DNA from: Methylocystis sp.
Lineage (GTDB): Bacteria; Pseudomonadota; Alphaproteobacteria; Rhizobiales; Beijerinckiaceae
Direction of reading: 5' to 3'
NCBI RefSeq assembly: GCF_021731785.1
Contig: NZ_JAKFWS010000031.1
Coordinates: forward strand, 62,001 to 126,000
Length of the DNA: 64,000 bases
Position numbers and translations under genes: made by a program
Shown here: positions 9,060 through 18,063 of the stretch, in pieces
Position numbering within the stretch: position 1 is the first letter of the stretch
Layout of the letters: each line of letters starts with the position of its first letter
Notes under the pieces: model-generated
What the model was told of the DNA's origin: nothing
What the model saw: the letters and a program-made list of their open reading frames with translations, nothing else
The model's database searches: none

Positions 9060-9287
9060 TCATCTGCTCCTGCGAGCGTCGTCTTCTCGTCGTCTGCGGT
9101 CTTCGTCGTCGCGCCGTCGGCGGTCCTCTTCCTCGCGATAGCGTCGTTGTTCTTCGTCACGGCGACGATCGTCCTCTCGTCGTTTGCGGTCTTCGTCGTC
9201 GCGCCGTCGGCGGTCCTCTTCCTCGCGATAGCGTCGCTGTTCTTCGTCACGTCGACGATCATCTTCGCGGCGATCGTAATCGTTCAT
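9060..9287 (-). CDS. Highly charged low-complexity protein with internal tandem duplication
   Basis: REDDRRRDEEQRRYREEEDRRRRDDEDRKR repeated twice almost exactly. Confidence 0.4.
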   Translation of the reverse strand: MNDYDRREDDRRRDEEQRRYREEEDRRRRDDEDRKRREDDRRRDEEQRRYREEEDRRRRDDEDRRRREDDARRSR

Positions 9288-9587
9288 ATGCGTTTCCTCT
9301 GTTTGTCTTCAAACGCGTCGCGCAGCGCTCACGGATCGGATTGGGCGCTCGCGCGGACGGAAGATTGATGCAGCGATGCGCGAATGCGAACCGCCAGCCA
9401 TAATCGTCGGGGAGCCCCCCGCGTTCTGATCCCCGGGGCAAGGGGGGTGCGGTGCGACATAATAACTCACGCCCGAAAAACCTGTAGCCTGACGCAACGG
9501 GAGGGGTTGCGTGACATGTCGGCGCGCATTTAAGTTCGCATAAATGCTTAACAATTTGGAATGGGCCGGGGGATTTAAGCGCGAAGA

Positions 9588-10103
9588 TTGAGTCTCGCGA
9601 AAATTTCATACGAGAAAGGAAGCGGCGGCATGACCATCGTTTTTGAGGAGAGCGGAGTAGAGGCGAGGATCGAAAAGAACGGCGACATACCGATGGTGGG
9701 AGCCGATCCCGAGGAGGCGACCACTGAGGCAGAGGCGAGTGTTGGGGCGGTCGAAAAGGCCGTCGACGCACCGATGGCGAAAGCCGATCGCGACGAGGCG
9801 TATTTCGAGAAAATGGCATTCGTTGCCGAATGTGTCGAGGTGCGGCGGTTCCTAAAGATGCCGCCGTGGTTGAGCGAAGTTCGGGACGAAGAAGATGCCG
9901 GTTCGCAATGGGGCAGGCTATACCATGATCTCGAAATCGACGAGCGTGTGCTCGCGATCGCACGGATATTTCCTCAGCGCCCGGAGGGTTGGGAGGAAGC
10001 GGCGTCGGTTCTGATCGCCTACCTGGATTTGCGCGAAAACTCTATTGACCCATTGGTAGGAATCGCGCGCGCACTTTGCGGGGATGGCGCGCGAACCGGC
10101 TGA
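9588..10103 (+). CDS. Hypothetical protein
   Basis: ORF only, 171 aa acidic; real start may be the ATG at about 9630. Confidence 0.5.
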   Translation: MSLAKISYEKGSGGMTIVFEESGVEARIEKNGDIPMVGADPEEATTEAEASVGAVEKAVDAPMAKADRDEAYFEKMAFVAECVEVRRFLKMPPWLSEVRDEEDAGSQWGRLYHDLEIDERVLAIARIFPQRPEGWEEAASVLIAYLDLRENSIDPLVGIARALCGDGARTG

Positions 10104-10153
10104 CCGTTCGCGCGCACCCGCGTTAGCCTCCTTGAGTGTAAAAGGAGGTCCCA

Positions 10154-11260
10154 ATGCGAATAGCGTTTTTCATCTTTGCTCTGATTTTGACGTCGACGGC
10201 GTCGGCGGATCCGGCGACGACGTTGGATGGTCAGCAGGAGTCGACGGCGGGAAATGTCCCGCCTGTTGCGCCCGAATCGTCGATGTCCAATGCTGACGGA
10301 GCCGGATCGTCGCCGCCGCTGACGCCAGTCGCGCCGGAGACGATCGAACAACTGCCGGTCCTGAGGCACATAAACAAGAGCGGGGCGAAACTATTCGACG
10401 CGGGAAGGGCGCATGACATGCGCGCCGTGGTCGCGCGCCAGGGCGGAGAATTCATGATTCTCCAGGTGACGCCGGATGGCGAAGCCGTCATCGCCGGAGC
10501 ACAAACGAATTTGTCGGCGGCGACGTTGCGCGCGATCGCGGACGGCGGACAGCAAATCACGGATCTTGGCGTCAGCCATGGCGTGCACGGATTGTTCGTT
10601 CGCAATGGAGGACAATTTCAGGTGTTTTACGCGACTCCGGACGGCGAACGAGTGATCCCGGGAGTTATGTGGGATGCGACTGGAAAGAACATCACTCGAG
10701 AGCAAGTCGCTCCGATCCCCGGCGTGACGCCCACCGTGACGATCGGCAAGGAAGTAGGCGCGCCGGACGGCGACGCTGATGGGTCGAAAAGATCACCGCT
10801 CGAACTCGCGGAGCATACGACGTTCGGTGTGATCGGCGCGGCTTCCGCGCCGCGCCTGTTCGTTTTTGTCGACCCGCTATGCAGCTATTCGGTCAAGGCC
10901 CTGCAGCAGCTGCAGCCTTTTGTTGCGAGCGGGCGTGTGCAGGCGGCGATCATTCCGCTTTCCGTCCTGGACTATGAGGATCAGGGCCGCAGCACGACCA
11001 GCGCGCTGGCCATGTTGAGCAAGCCGGCCGATCAGATGGTGTCGGCCTGGTCGCGCGGCGATCTGAACGGGCCGCCTTCGGGCGAGGCGGAGGCGAAGTT
11101 GCGCGCCAATATGATGGCAGCTGAAGCGATCGGTCTGCGCGGCACGCCGACGGTCATCTGGCGTAAGGCGGATGGTTCGGAGGGCCGTATCGACGGCCTG
11201 CCGGAGGATTGGAATGCGGTGATCGCATCGATGGGAGGCGAGAACCATGCTGCGCGATAG
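10154..11260 (+). CDS. DsbC/DsbG-like thioredoxin-fold periplasmic protein
   Basis: Signal peptide; FVFVDPLCSYSVKALQQLQPFVASGRVQAAIIPLSVLDYEDQGRSTTSALAML...AEAIGLRGTPTVIWRKADG. Confidence 0.8.
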   Translation: MRIAFFIFALILTSTASADPATTLDGQQESTAGNVPPVAPESSMSNADGAGSSPPLTPVAPETIEQLPVLRHINKSGAKLFDAGRAHDMRAVVARQGGEFMILQVTPDGEAVIAGAQTNLSAATLRAIADGGQQITDLGVSHGVHGLFVRNGGQFQVFYATPDGERVIPGVMWDATGKNITREQVAPIPGVTPTVTIGKEVGAPDGDADGSKRSPLELAEHTTFGVIGAASAPRLFVFVDPLCSYSVKALQQLQPFVASGRVQAAIIPLSVLDYEDQGRSTTSALAMLSKPADQMVSAWSRGDLNGPPSGEAEAKLRANMMAAEAIGLRGTPTVIWRKADGSEGRIDGLPEDWNAVIASMGGENHAAR

Positions 11261-11795
11261 AAATCGAACGGAAAATCCGACCGTCGGGAAGAGACCGTCA
11301 ATGTTCGGCCGGACCTGGCGGGGAGTGAAGCGGCTCGGAGCGCCGGCGACTCGAGCCTTCCCGAAAGACGAAGTCGTCGAAGGAGGGCGGGCGATTGGGC
11401 GACTGATTGCGGCGGTGCGTCAGGGACGGCCGGGCGACCCGAGGTTTCGATTGCATGAGGACCGTCGCTTCGATCTCGAAGCGACGGCCTTCCTGCATGG
11501 ACTGTCGTTACATCAGCTAGAGGCCGTGTTGTGGCGCCGACAGCGGCAAACGGCGGTCGCGGCCTATATCGCCTTCGGGTTCGGCTGGGTCTTCTTCCTT
11601 CTTTGGCTGTTCGAGGCGGCGACTACGCCGTGGTCGTCGTGGCGTATTCTTCCTGTGCTGGAATTCGCGCCGTTCTGCGTGTTCCTATTTCTGATAGCGT
11701 TCAGGAGCGCGTTGCAGAATTATCAGATCCGGATGCGGCGGTTGGCGACGGCGGGGGAATATCTCGATACGTCTGGGCAGTTCTGGCCGAGCTGA
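11247..11795 (+). CDS. Membrane protein, possible T4SS component
   Basis: Overlaps end of Dsb-like gene; two TM segments (YIAFGFGWVFFLLWLF; FAPFCVFLFLIAF). Confidence 0.5.
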   Translation: MLRDRNRTENPTVGKRPSMFGRTWRGVKRLGAPATRAFPKDEVVEGGRAIGRLIAAVRQGRPGDPRFRLHEDRRFDLEATAFLHGLSLHQLEAVLWRRQRQTAVAAYIAFGFGWVFFLLWLFEAATTPWSSWRILPVLEFAPFCVFLFLIAFRSALQNYQIRMRRLATAGEYLDTSGQFWPS

Positions 11796-11814
11796 GCCAG
11801 ACTTCGTCTCCCGG

Positions 11815-12218
11815 CGGGCGAGCGAGACTTCGTCGTCCGACTCGACCCAGCCCCGGAACAGGCTCGGACCTTCTCCCGCTGGGCTGGAGTCTGTCGCGCC
11901 GTCTACAACGCCGGGCTTTTTCAAAGGAAAAATTTCGGGCGCAAAGGAGACAAGCGCCGGTTCTTTGGCTTCGTGAAGCAGTTCTGCGAATTGACCGCCC
12001 TTCGCGCCGAGTTCGACTGGGTTCGCGAGGTCTCGCAAACAGCCGAGCAGCAGGCGCTGAAAGACCTTCAGCAGGCGTATAAAAATTTCTGCGCAGTGCG
12101 CGCCGATTATCCGACTCCCCGCCAGCATATCCGCGAGAGCTTTCGCCAGCGCGGGGCTATTATCCCGGCGGGAAAACGCGCTGTAGCGCGAAGATCGCGC
12201 CCAAGAGAGCGAAACTAA
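11815..12218 (+). pseudogene. TnpB-type (IS200/IS605 accessory) gene remnant, N-terminal part
   Basis: RDFVVRLDPAPEQARTFSRWAGVCRAVYNAGLFQ...FVKQFCELTALRAEFDWVREVSQTAEQQALKDLQQAYKNFCAVRADYPTPR. Confidence 0.75.
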
Positions 12219-12420
12219 CCGTTATGATCGTGATCAAAATCGCGTTCTTGGCTTTTTCGATTTTGGTTTCGAGCTTCGCGATGTCGCTTTTGGTCGCGAC
12301 TTCCTCCCGCAGCGCTTGATCCAACCCCTCGGCGTGGGCGCGCGCCTGCTTCTCATCGACTCCTGCGGCCTTGAGCCGGTCGATATAGGCGAGCTTGTCA
12401 AATAAAAGCTGGCTGGTCAT
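12160..12420 (-). CDS. DUF1640-like coiled-coil membrane protein
   Basis: LLFDKLAYIDRLKAAGVDEKQARAHAEGLDQALREEVATKSDIAKLETKIEKAKNAILITIITVSFALLGAIFAL. Confidence 0.7.
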   Translation of the reverse strand: MTSQLLFDKLAYIDRLKAAGVDEKQARAHAEGLDQALREEVATKSDIAKLETKIEKAKNAILITIITVSFALLGAIFALQRVFPPG

Positions 12421-12597
12421 GGGCCTATCCTAGCATGTAGGAGGCGTTTGCGGCGATCGTCACTAGACCGCCTCATTTTTTAGCCGCCGGGGGCTGGGCG
12501 TTTTTACAACCCCAACTCGCGCGTTCCGCGCTTGTGGCGCGGCGAGGCGGCGACAGAAGGCGGACAGCGGCATGGGCGAGCGAGCGGGCCGAGCGGC

Positions 12598-12906
12598 TTA
12601 GAAGGTGCCGGGAGGGGCGCTCCTGCTATCTCCGGAAGCCCCATAGGCCCAAGGGGCGTGCTCGTAGTCTGGGCGGGTTCCTTGGGTGGAGGGCTCGTAT
12701 GGCTTGACGACCGTGCCGTTGCGATCGATGACCGGCGGCCGCCAGGTGGCGTTGGCTTCGCCGTAAGCGGCGTAAGGATCGTAGAATGGATGAAGGACCG
12801 CAGGGGAGGGCGGGGCGTTGTAGCTGCTCGGGGTGCGGACATTTCCGGACGAGCAGGCCGCGAGCGGGATGGAAAGGCAAAACAAAGCGATGGGGAGATT
12901 TCGCAT
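12598..12906 (-). CDS. Small lipoprotein
   Basis: MRNLPIALFCLSIPLAACSSG lipobox. Confidence 0.6.
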   Translation of the reverse strand: MRNLPIALFCLSIPLAACSSGNVRTPSSYNAPPSPAVLHPFYDPYAAYGEANATWRPPVIDRNGTVVKPYEPSTQGTRPDYEHAPWAYGASGDSRSAPPGTF

Positions 12907-12974
12907 GATAGGCTCCTGTCTAGGAGGCCATCATCATCGGCGCGCGCGCGAACGCGATGGATAATCTTGCGCCG

Positions 12975-13634
12975 TTAGCGTTCGAGAGCGCTTAAGAGTT
13001 CGAGGAGACGGTCTGTTTCTGGGAGAGCGACGTGTGGTTCGTTGCGGATCCAATTGTCGCGTATGATCTGAATGATTTCTTTGAGATCCTCGTATTCGGG
13101 TCGATCGGTTTTGCCTTCTTCGGCGGCTTTTAGCAAAGCCAGGTTGTATCGGTCCAATCCGCGGCCATATCTGAGAGCCTGTCGCAGTCTGGCTTCGGTG
13201 TCTGATACGGTCTTGTCCTTCTCGGCGTAGTCACGCCTAAGCTGATCGATCTCGCGATTCTGTGTGTAGATAGACCATTTCAAATCGCGGACGGAGAAAT
13301 TCAACGACGAAATCTCTTCGTCCAGTTTCGTGATCTCGTCCTGCAATCGAGCGGTGTCCCGGCCGCGCTGGTTGAGATCGTTGATCAACGAGTTGTAATA
13401 ATTGATGTGAATCGTGCGAACGCCGTTGCGCCGTTCGTTTTCCTGGCGCGCATTGATCTGACGGACGGCGTCCGACCACCCTGCGTCATAACCGCGGCTT
13501 TTGCCCTGGCGAAGACCGTGGCTTTCTCCGGAGTAATAGCCATCCGAGTGGCCCACCTCATACCAGAGGAGGCCGCTCCCCGAGCCAGGTTCGTCATCGT
13601 CGCGCATGTCAGGCTCCCGTATTGTGATCGCCAA
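12975..13634 (-). CDS. Coiled-coil hypothetical protein
   Basis: Heptad-rich central region LNQRGRDTARLQDEITKLDEEISSLNFSVRDLKWSIYTQNREIDQLRRDYAEKDKTV. Confidence 0.55.
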   Translation of the reverse strand: MAITIREPDMRDDDEPGSGSGLLWYEVGHSDGYYSGESHGLRQGKSRGYDAGWSDAVRQINARQENERRNGVRTIHINYYNSLINDLNQRGRDTARLQDEITKLDEEISSLNFSVRDLKWSIYTQNREIDQLRRDYAEKDKTVSDTEARLRQALRYGRGLDRYNLALLKAAEEGKTDRPEYEDLKEIIQIIRDNWIRNEPHVALPETDRLLELLSALER

Positions 13635-15996
13635 GGTCGGTCTGTGCGCTCATCGTCGAATCCATGCCCGCGTTTTTCGTGCCCGATTCTCCTTTGCCGT
13701 TGGAGAGGAGTTTCTGAGAACCGGTATGCTGAGATCCTACACCATTGCCGCCGGAATATCCCGACGAGTTGCCCAGTCGGGACTGGGCGTATTGGTCGAC
13801 GGTTTGGAGTGTTCGCCGCGTTCCGGTCCACGCCGCCGCCTTGCTGAATTCGTCCATGTCGACGCGATTGGCCGCCGAGAAGCCCAGCATCTTGGGAACA
13901 TGATGCGGAATGAGCGAGATCATGGCGAAGGACTTTATCGCGACGATGATATGCAGCAGAACGAACACGGCGAGCAGGACGATCAGGCCGATAAGGTTCG
14001 TTACGAACCAGCCCTTCTCGAGAACGAAGTGCACGGCGACGCCGAAACTCATTCGGATGAGCCAGGAGATCGAGGAGAAGATGAAAAAGCCGGTGAAGAG
14101 GCCGAGAAGCATGAGAACGGGGCGGAACAGGACGTTGAACAGCAATTCATAAACCTGAATGGCGCGGCCATGCAGGCCGGCTCCGTCGAATGTCATATGC
14201 GCGAACATCATTAGCGGCACCGCGATGACCGCTTCGATGACGAGGATGAGATAGCCGGTGACGCCGGCGATCCACATGACCCAAGGGATGAGCGGCAGCA
14301 CATAGGCGATCATCAGTCCCGGAATGAGGAGGGCGAGGAGGCCGAAGAAGAGGGGGGTCAAGAGAGCCTTGAAGATGTCCGCAAGGGCGCCGGCGGTGAT
14401 GGCGGCGGCGGTTCCGGCAAAGTTGCCTGTGAGAAAAGAAAAAACTGCGGTGCCTGTTTGGATCGTTCCAGATGAAGCGGCGATGGCGACGCCATAGGCG
14501 GCCAGCGAGGCATTGACGAGGTATTGGCCGAGGGTGATGAGCCCCCCGAAGGGATCGGCCCATTGATTGCCGGTCGGGGATATGTGGTTTGCTATGAAGT
14601 TCAAGAGAGGTTCGCTGAGATTGATCGAGCGAAATATCCTTTCGATCCACGACCGGCCCTCGCTCGAGGCTGCAGTGCCGAAAGTATCGGAATTGCCGGT
14701 TGGAGGAGTGTCGCCGTCGACCGTGTTCACGTAAGTCTTCAGCGAGGAGGCGAATTTTGTGGTCGCGCCGAGGAGCGGAGCGAGGTCGGTCTTGAGGGAT
14801 TGGCTGAAGCCGTTGTAGTTCGGGCCGTTGACGATGGGCATATTGTCGAGAAGGGAGAGGGTGCGTCCGTTCAGTTGAGCGAAGGTGAGATAATAGGACC
14901 CGGCGGACGCCCAGCCGAGCGATGAAAGGCTGGTGCTGGTGTTGCTGGGGAGGCCGATTTTTCCTTCGCGGGCGTCCTGCGGTTTGAGGGCGTTTTGAAG
15001 TTGCTTTTGGATGTCAGTGGCGGCCGTTGTGAGTTGTTGTTTGTAGGCGTCTGTCGCGTTGGTGAAGGTCGCCTGCAGCGGCGTGAGCGCGGATGTCTGT
15101 TTGGTTTGCCAGTAGTTTTTTGCGACGCTTTCGGCATCCTTGCGAATGGTGGCGATGATCCCTTCGAGAATCGTCTTCTGCTGCGCGGTCATGTCGGTGT
15201 CGACACCGACGATTGGCTGCGAGCCGGCGGACGGGTCGCTGACGGTGATGGTGCCGCATGCGGGTGAGCCGCTCTGGTTCCCCGGCGACAAGTTGTACGC
15301 CCAGGTGACTGAATTGCCGGAGATCGTGGTGGGAGTGGGGGCCGGCGCGATCTGCGGGTTGGCGGTGGCCTCGTTGACGAGGGCGCGGCAGAGTTCGTTT
15401 TCGATGATGCCGAGGACGACGCTCTTTGTCCCGGGGATCATCGGCGTGGCGATGATCATGGCGTCGGGGCCGATGGCCTTGATGGCGTTGTCGTAGACGG
15501 ACTTCGCCATGCCGATGCCCCACATGGCGGTCTGCACGACGGCGGCCTGGCCGATAGAGTAACCGGAATTGACTGGGAACATCATGATGGCGGCGAAGCC
15601 GATCCGCACGGCGAACAGCGCGGTCATCGAATTGGTGAGGAGATTGCTCGTTTCCGCCACGCGAAAAATATTGTGGATCGAGAGGTAGCTGAGATAGGCC
15701 ATGGCGAGGGCCATGGTGAATCCGGTGAGCTGGCCGAGCAGGTGGCCGATGACGGTGGCGGCGGCGCCGGTGCATCCGCCCCCTTGCGCTCCGCCCGCCT
15801 GCCCTCCGCCCGTGCACGGGCTTCCGTTCATCGGGAAGACGGCCCTGATCATTTCGGCCGCCCAATCCGTGCCGGGATCGAGCGCTTGCCAACTGACGTC
15901 ATAAGTCTGCGGGGCGGGGGCCTGGGCCAGCGCCGGCGTGAGGCAAGCGAGGGAGATCAGGGCAATCCAGAAGGCGGCAAAGAGGCGGCGCGACAT
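13609..15996 (-). CDS. traY: DotA/TraY family type IV secretion protein
   Basis: Signal peptide MSRRLFAAFWIALISLACLTPALA; NLLTNSMTALFAVRIGFAAIMMFPVNSGYSIGQ and multiple TM segments typical of DotA/TraY. Confidence 0.85.
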   Translation of the reverse strand: MSRRLFAAFWIALISLACLTPALAQAPAPQTYDVSWQALDPGTDWAAEMIRAVFPMNGSPCTGGGQAGGAQGGGCTGAAATVIGHLLGQLTGFTMALAMAYLSYLSIHNIFRVAETSNLLTNSMTALFAVRIGFAAIMMFPVNSGYSIGQAAVVQTAMWGIGMAKSVYDNAIKAIGPDAMIIATPMIPGTKSVVLGIIENELCRALVNEATANPQIAPAPTPTTISGNSVTWAYNLSPGNQSGSPACGTITVSDPSAGSQPIVGVDTDMTAQQKTILEGIIATIRKDAESVAKNYWQTKQTSALTPLQATFTNATDAYKQQLTTAATDIQKQLQNALKPQDAREGKIGLPSNTSTSLSSLGWASAGSYYLTFAQLNGRTLSLLDNMPIVNGPNYNGFSQSLKTDLAPLLGATTKFASSLKTYVNTVDGDTPPTGNSDTFGTAASSEGRSWIERIFRSINLSEPLLNFIANHISPTGNQWADPFGGLITLGQYLVNASLAAYGVAIAASSGTIQTGTAVFSFLTGNFAGTAAAITAGALADIFKALLTPLFFGLLALLIPGLMIAYVLPLIPWVMWIAGVTGYLILVIEAVIAVPLMMFAHMTFDGAGLHGRAIQVYELLFNVLFRPVLMLLGLFTGFFIFSSISWLIRMSFGVAVHFVLEKGWFVTNLIGLIVLLAVFVLLHIIVAIKSFAMISLIPHHVPKMLGFSAANRVDMDEFSKAAAWTGTRRTLQTVDQYAQSRLGNSSGYSGGNGVGSQHTGSQKLLSNGKGESGTKNAGMDSTMSAQTDLGDHNTGA

Positions 15997-16062
15997 AATG
16001 TCCTCGCGGTTTGAGGAAGTGTCGAAGCTGTCACGGGCGTGCGCGAATGCGGTCATGGGCAA

Positions 16063-17979
16063 TCATGGACCCGGGCTCGGGCTCGGCGCAGCTCGGGAAT
16101 TGGCGTCGGCGTCGTGGCGGAACAGGCTGCGGATCTTTTCGAGGACTTTGTCGACGAGTTCGCGGGCCTTATCGCCGAGATGTTCGAGCGCGCTTTTCCC
16201 CTCTTTCTTTCCGGGAGTGTTGGCGGCGGCCTCGCCGACTTGCCCATCGAGTTTTTCGAAAAAGGCGCTCCATTGCGCGCTTTTGGGATGGGAGGCGAGC
16301 GTCTCGGCGATCGTCTCCCGGTGTTTTCCGTATTGCCCGAGCGCTTCGGCGGCGCGCTCGTAGCCGGAGCCAAAGGCGCGGTTGTCTTTGAGCGCGGCGT
16401 TGTATTCCTTGCGGAGGTCCTCAAAGGGCCCGCCGTCCTGCATCCCTTCGATAACCGCCTGCATGCCGCCCTTGTTGTTCTTGGCGGCCTCCTGGATGCG
16501 GTTGAGGACGGCGACGCCGGGCGTCTGACGGAAGGCCTCGAGCGCCTCGACGGCGGCGTGCGCGGATCTCTCGGCGGCGTCGATGGCTTTTTCGTCGCGG
16601 CGCGCCTTCATGCGCGATGATTCGAAGTTCTGAAGGCTCTGCTTGACTTCGGCTCGATCCAATTCTTGCTGCGGCTGCGCTTGCGCTTGCCGACGCGCAT
16701 CGCTGGGGGATTGAAGGGTGACCCCCTCAAGGACTCTGCCGACGCCGCTGGCGGCCTTGCCGGCCGCGCCGAGGGTTTTGCCGAGCAGGCCGCCGATGAC
16801 GAGCTTTTGCTGAACGACCTCGATTTCATGTTTGGTCGGCTCGGGCTCGGAATAAGGTTCTGTCGGCTCGGGACGCGATGCCTGCGTTGCTCGCGCGGCC
16901 GCGGGGGCAGCTTGAGAGTTTTGATGTGGCGCCGGCTTTTGAGCGTTGTTGTCGTCGTTGGCGGGAGCCGCGGCGGCGGCGGCGGGCGCTTTGACGGGTT
17001 GCTTTGGGTCTGCGGGCTGAGCGGGGGATGCTGCCGGTTTTGTGGGCGCGGGCGTTTCTGCTGGTCGGTTCGGCGCCGGATCAGGATCAGGGTCGAATGC
17101 GGCCATTTGGGCGATCGGGTCGTTGATGCGCTGCGATTTGGCGGTCGGTGGAGAGATTTCGGGATCGACGGAACGGGCGGCCGGCGGCTGTGGCCAGTCT
17201 CGTGGTGGTTTTGCCGCGTCGGACCCGGCAGGCGCGGCGGGAGCCGCAGTCGCCGGGTGTTCAGCGGCGGGCCGCGCGCTGTCGGGCGCGGCGGGGTGTG
17301 CGGAGGCCGACGCAGCGGCTTGGAGGCGCGGCGCGACCAGCACCTCGTAGGAGAGCGCGTTGACGTCGTTTTGGATCGTTTTGGTGTTCTGGTCGGTTTT
17401 GCGGGCGACTTCGACGGCCTTGTCGCGTAGCCTCGCAACCAGTTCGGAATTGTCGATGGTCGGCGTGCGCTGCAGGAGTTTTTGGAGTTGTTCGTTTTGG
17501 AGCCCCGGGCTGGTCTCGGCCAAGCGGGTCAACTCGTCGCGAATATTCTGCTGGATGGGGATGGGTCCGTTCAGCTTTTCGACATCCTGAAGCGCGTAGG
17601 CGAGCTCGGTTTTGAAGCGAGGATTGTCGACGCGGTCGAGAGGCTTTTCCCAAAACGAGCGAGAGGCGCTGTCGATTGCGGCCGCGAGTCTGGGATCGCG
17701 CGCTTCGATTTGCGGGCGCAGCTGTTCGAGCCGCTGAATGAGATCGGCTGTTTCTCTGACCGCTGATCTCTTTTGCTCGACGCCTCGGTCCGGGCCGGCT
17801 GGGGGCCCGGCGGTCGGTTCGTCCGTCCCAGGACCGATCGATGAGCTGCGATCGGCGGCTGCCGTGTCCTTGGCGGGGGGTTCTGTTTCCTGCTTCGACG
17901 ATTCGATGTGGCGCGGCGGCGCGGCAGCGAGCTTGGGATCGAGGTCGTGTCGAGGCGCCTGGTCTGGTTGGTCGGCCAT
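16063..17979 (-). CDS. Large Pro/Ala-rich hypothetical protein
   Basis: 638 aa; disordered Pro/Ala-rich middle, helical C-terminal domain; stop lies just upstream of DotA gene. Confidence 0.6.
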   Translation of the reverse strand: MADQPDQAPRHDLDPKLAAAPPRHIESSKQETEPPAKDTAAADRSSSIGPGTDEPTAGPPAGPDRGVEQKRSAVRETADLIQRLEQLRPQIEARDPRLAAAIDSASRSFWEKPLDRVDNPRFKTELAYALQDVEKLNGPIPIQQNIRDELTRLAETSPGLQNEQLQKLLQRTPTIDNSELVARLRDKAVEVARKTDQNTKTIQNDVNALSYEVLVAPRLQAAASASAHPAAPDSARPAAEHPATAAPAAPAGSDAAKPPRDWPQPPAARSVDPEISPPTAKSQRINDPIAQMAAFDPDPDPAPNRPAETPAPTKPAASPAQPADPKQPVKAPAAAAAAPANDDNNAQKPAPHQNSQAAPAAARATQASRPEPTEPYSEPEPTKHEIEVVQQKLVIGGLLGKTLGAAGKAASGVGRVLEGVTLQSPSDARRQAQAQPQQELDRAEVKQSLQNFESSRMKARRDEKAIDAAERSAHAAVEALEAFRQTPGVAVLNRIQEAAKNNKGGMQAVIEGMQDGGPFEDLRKEYNAALKDNRAFGSGYERAAEALGQYGKHRETIAETLASHPKSAQWSAFFEKLDGQVGEAAANTPGKKEGKSALEHLGDKARELVDKVLEKIRSLFRHDADANSRAAPSPSPGP

Positions 17980-18063
17980 GATTTGATGTTCCTTGGATGA
18001 AACGCGTTGAAAAGTTTTTGGCGCAACGGCGAGTGGGGTTTGGTCCCGATCTCGTCCTGTCGC

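Noticed and set aside
9060-9287. Possible CRISPR-like repeat array
   Set aside because: Only two long imperfect units in a coding frame, no short repeat-spacer regularity and no cas genes.
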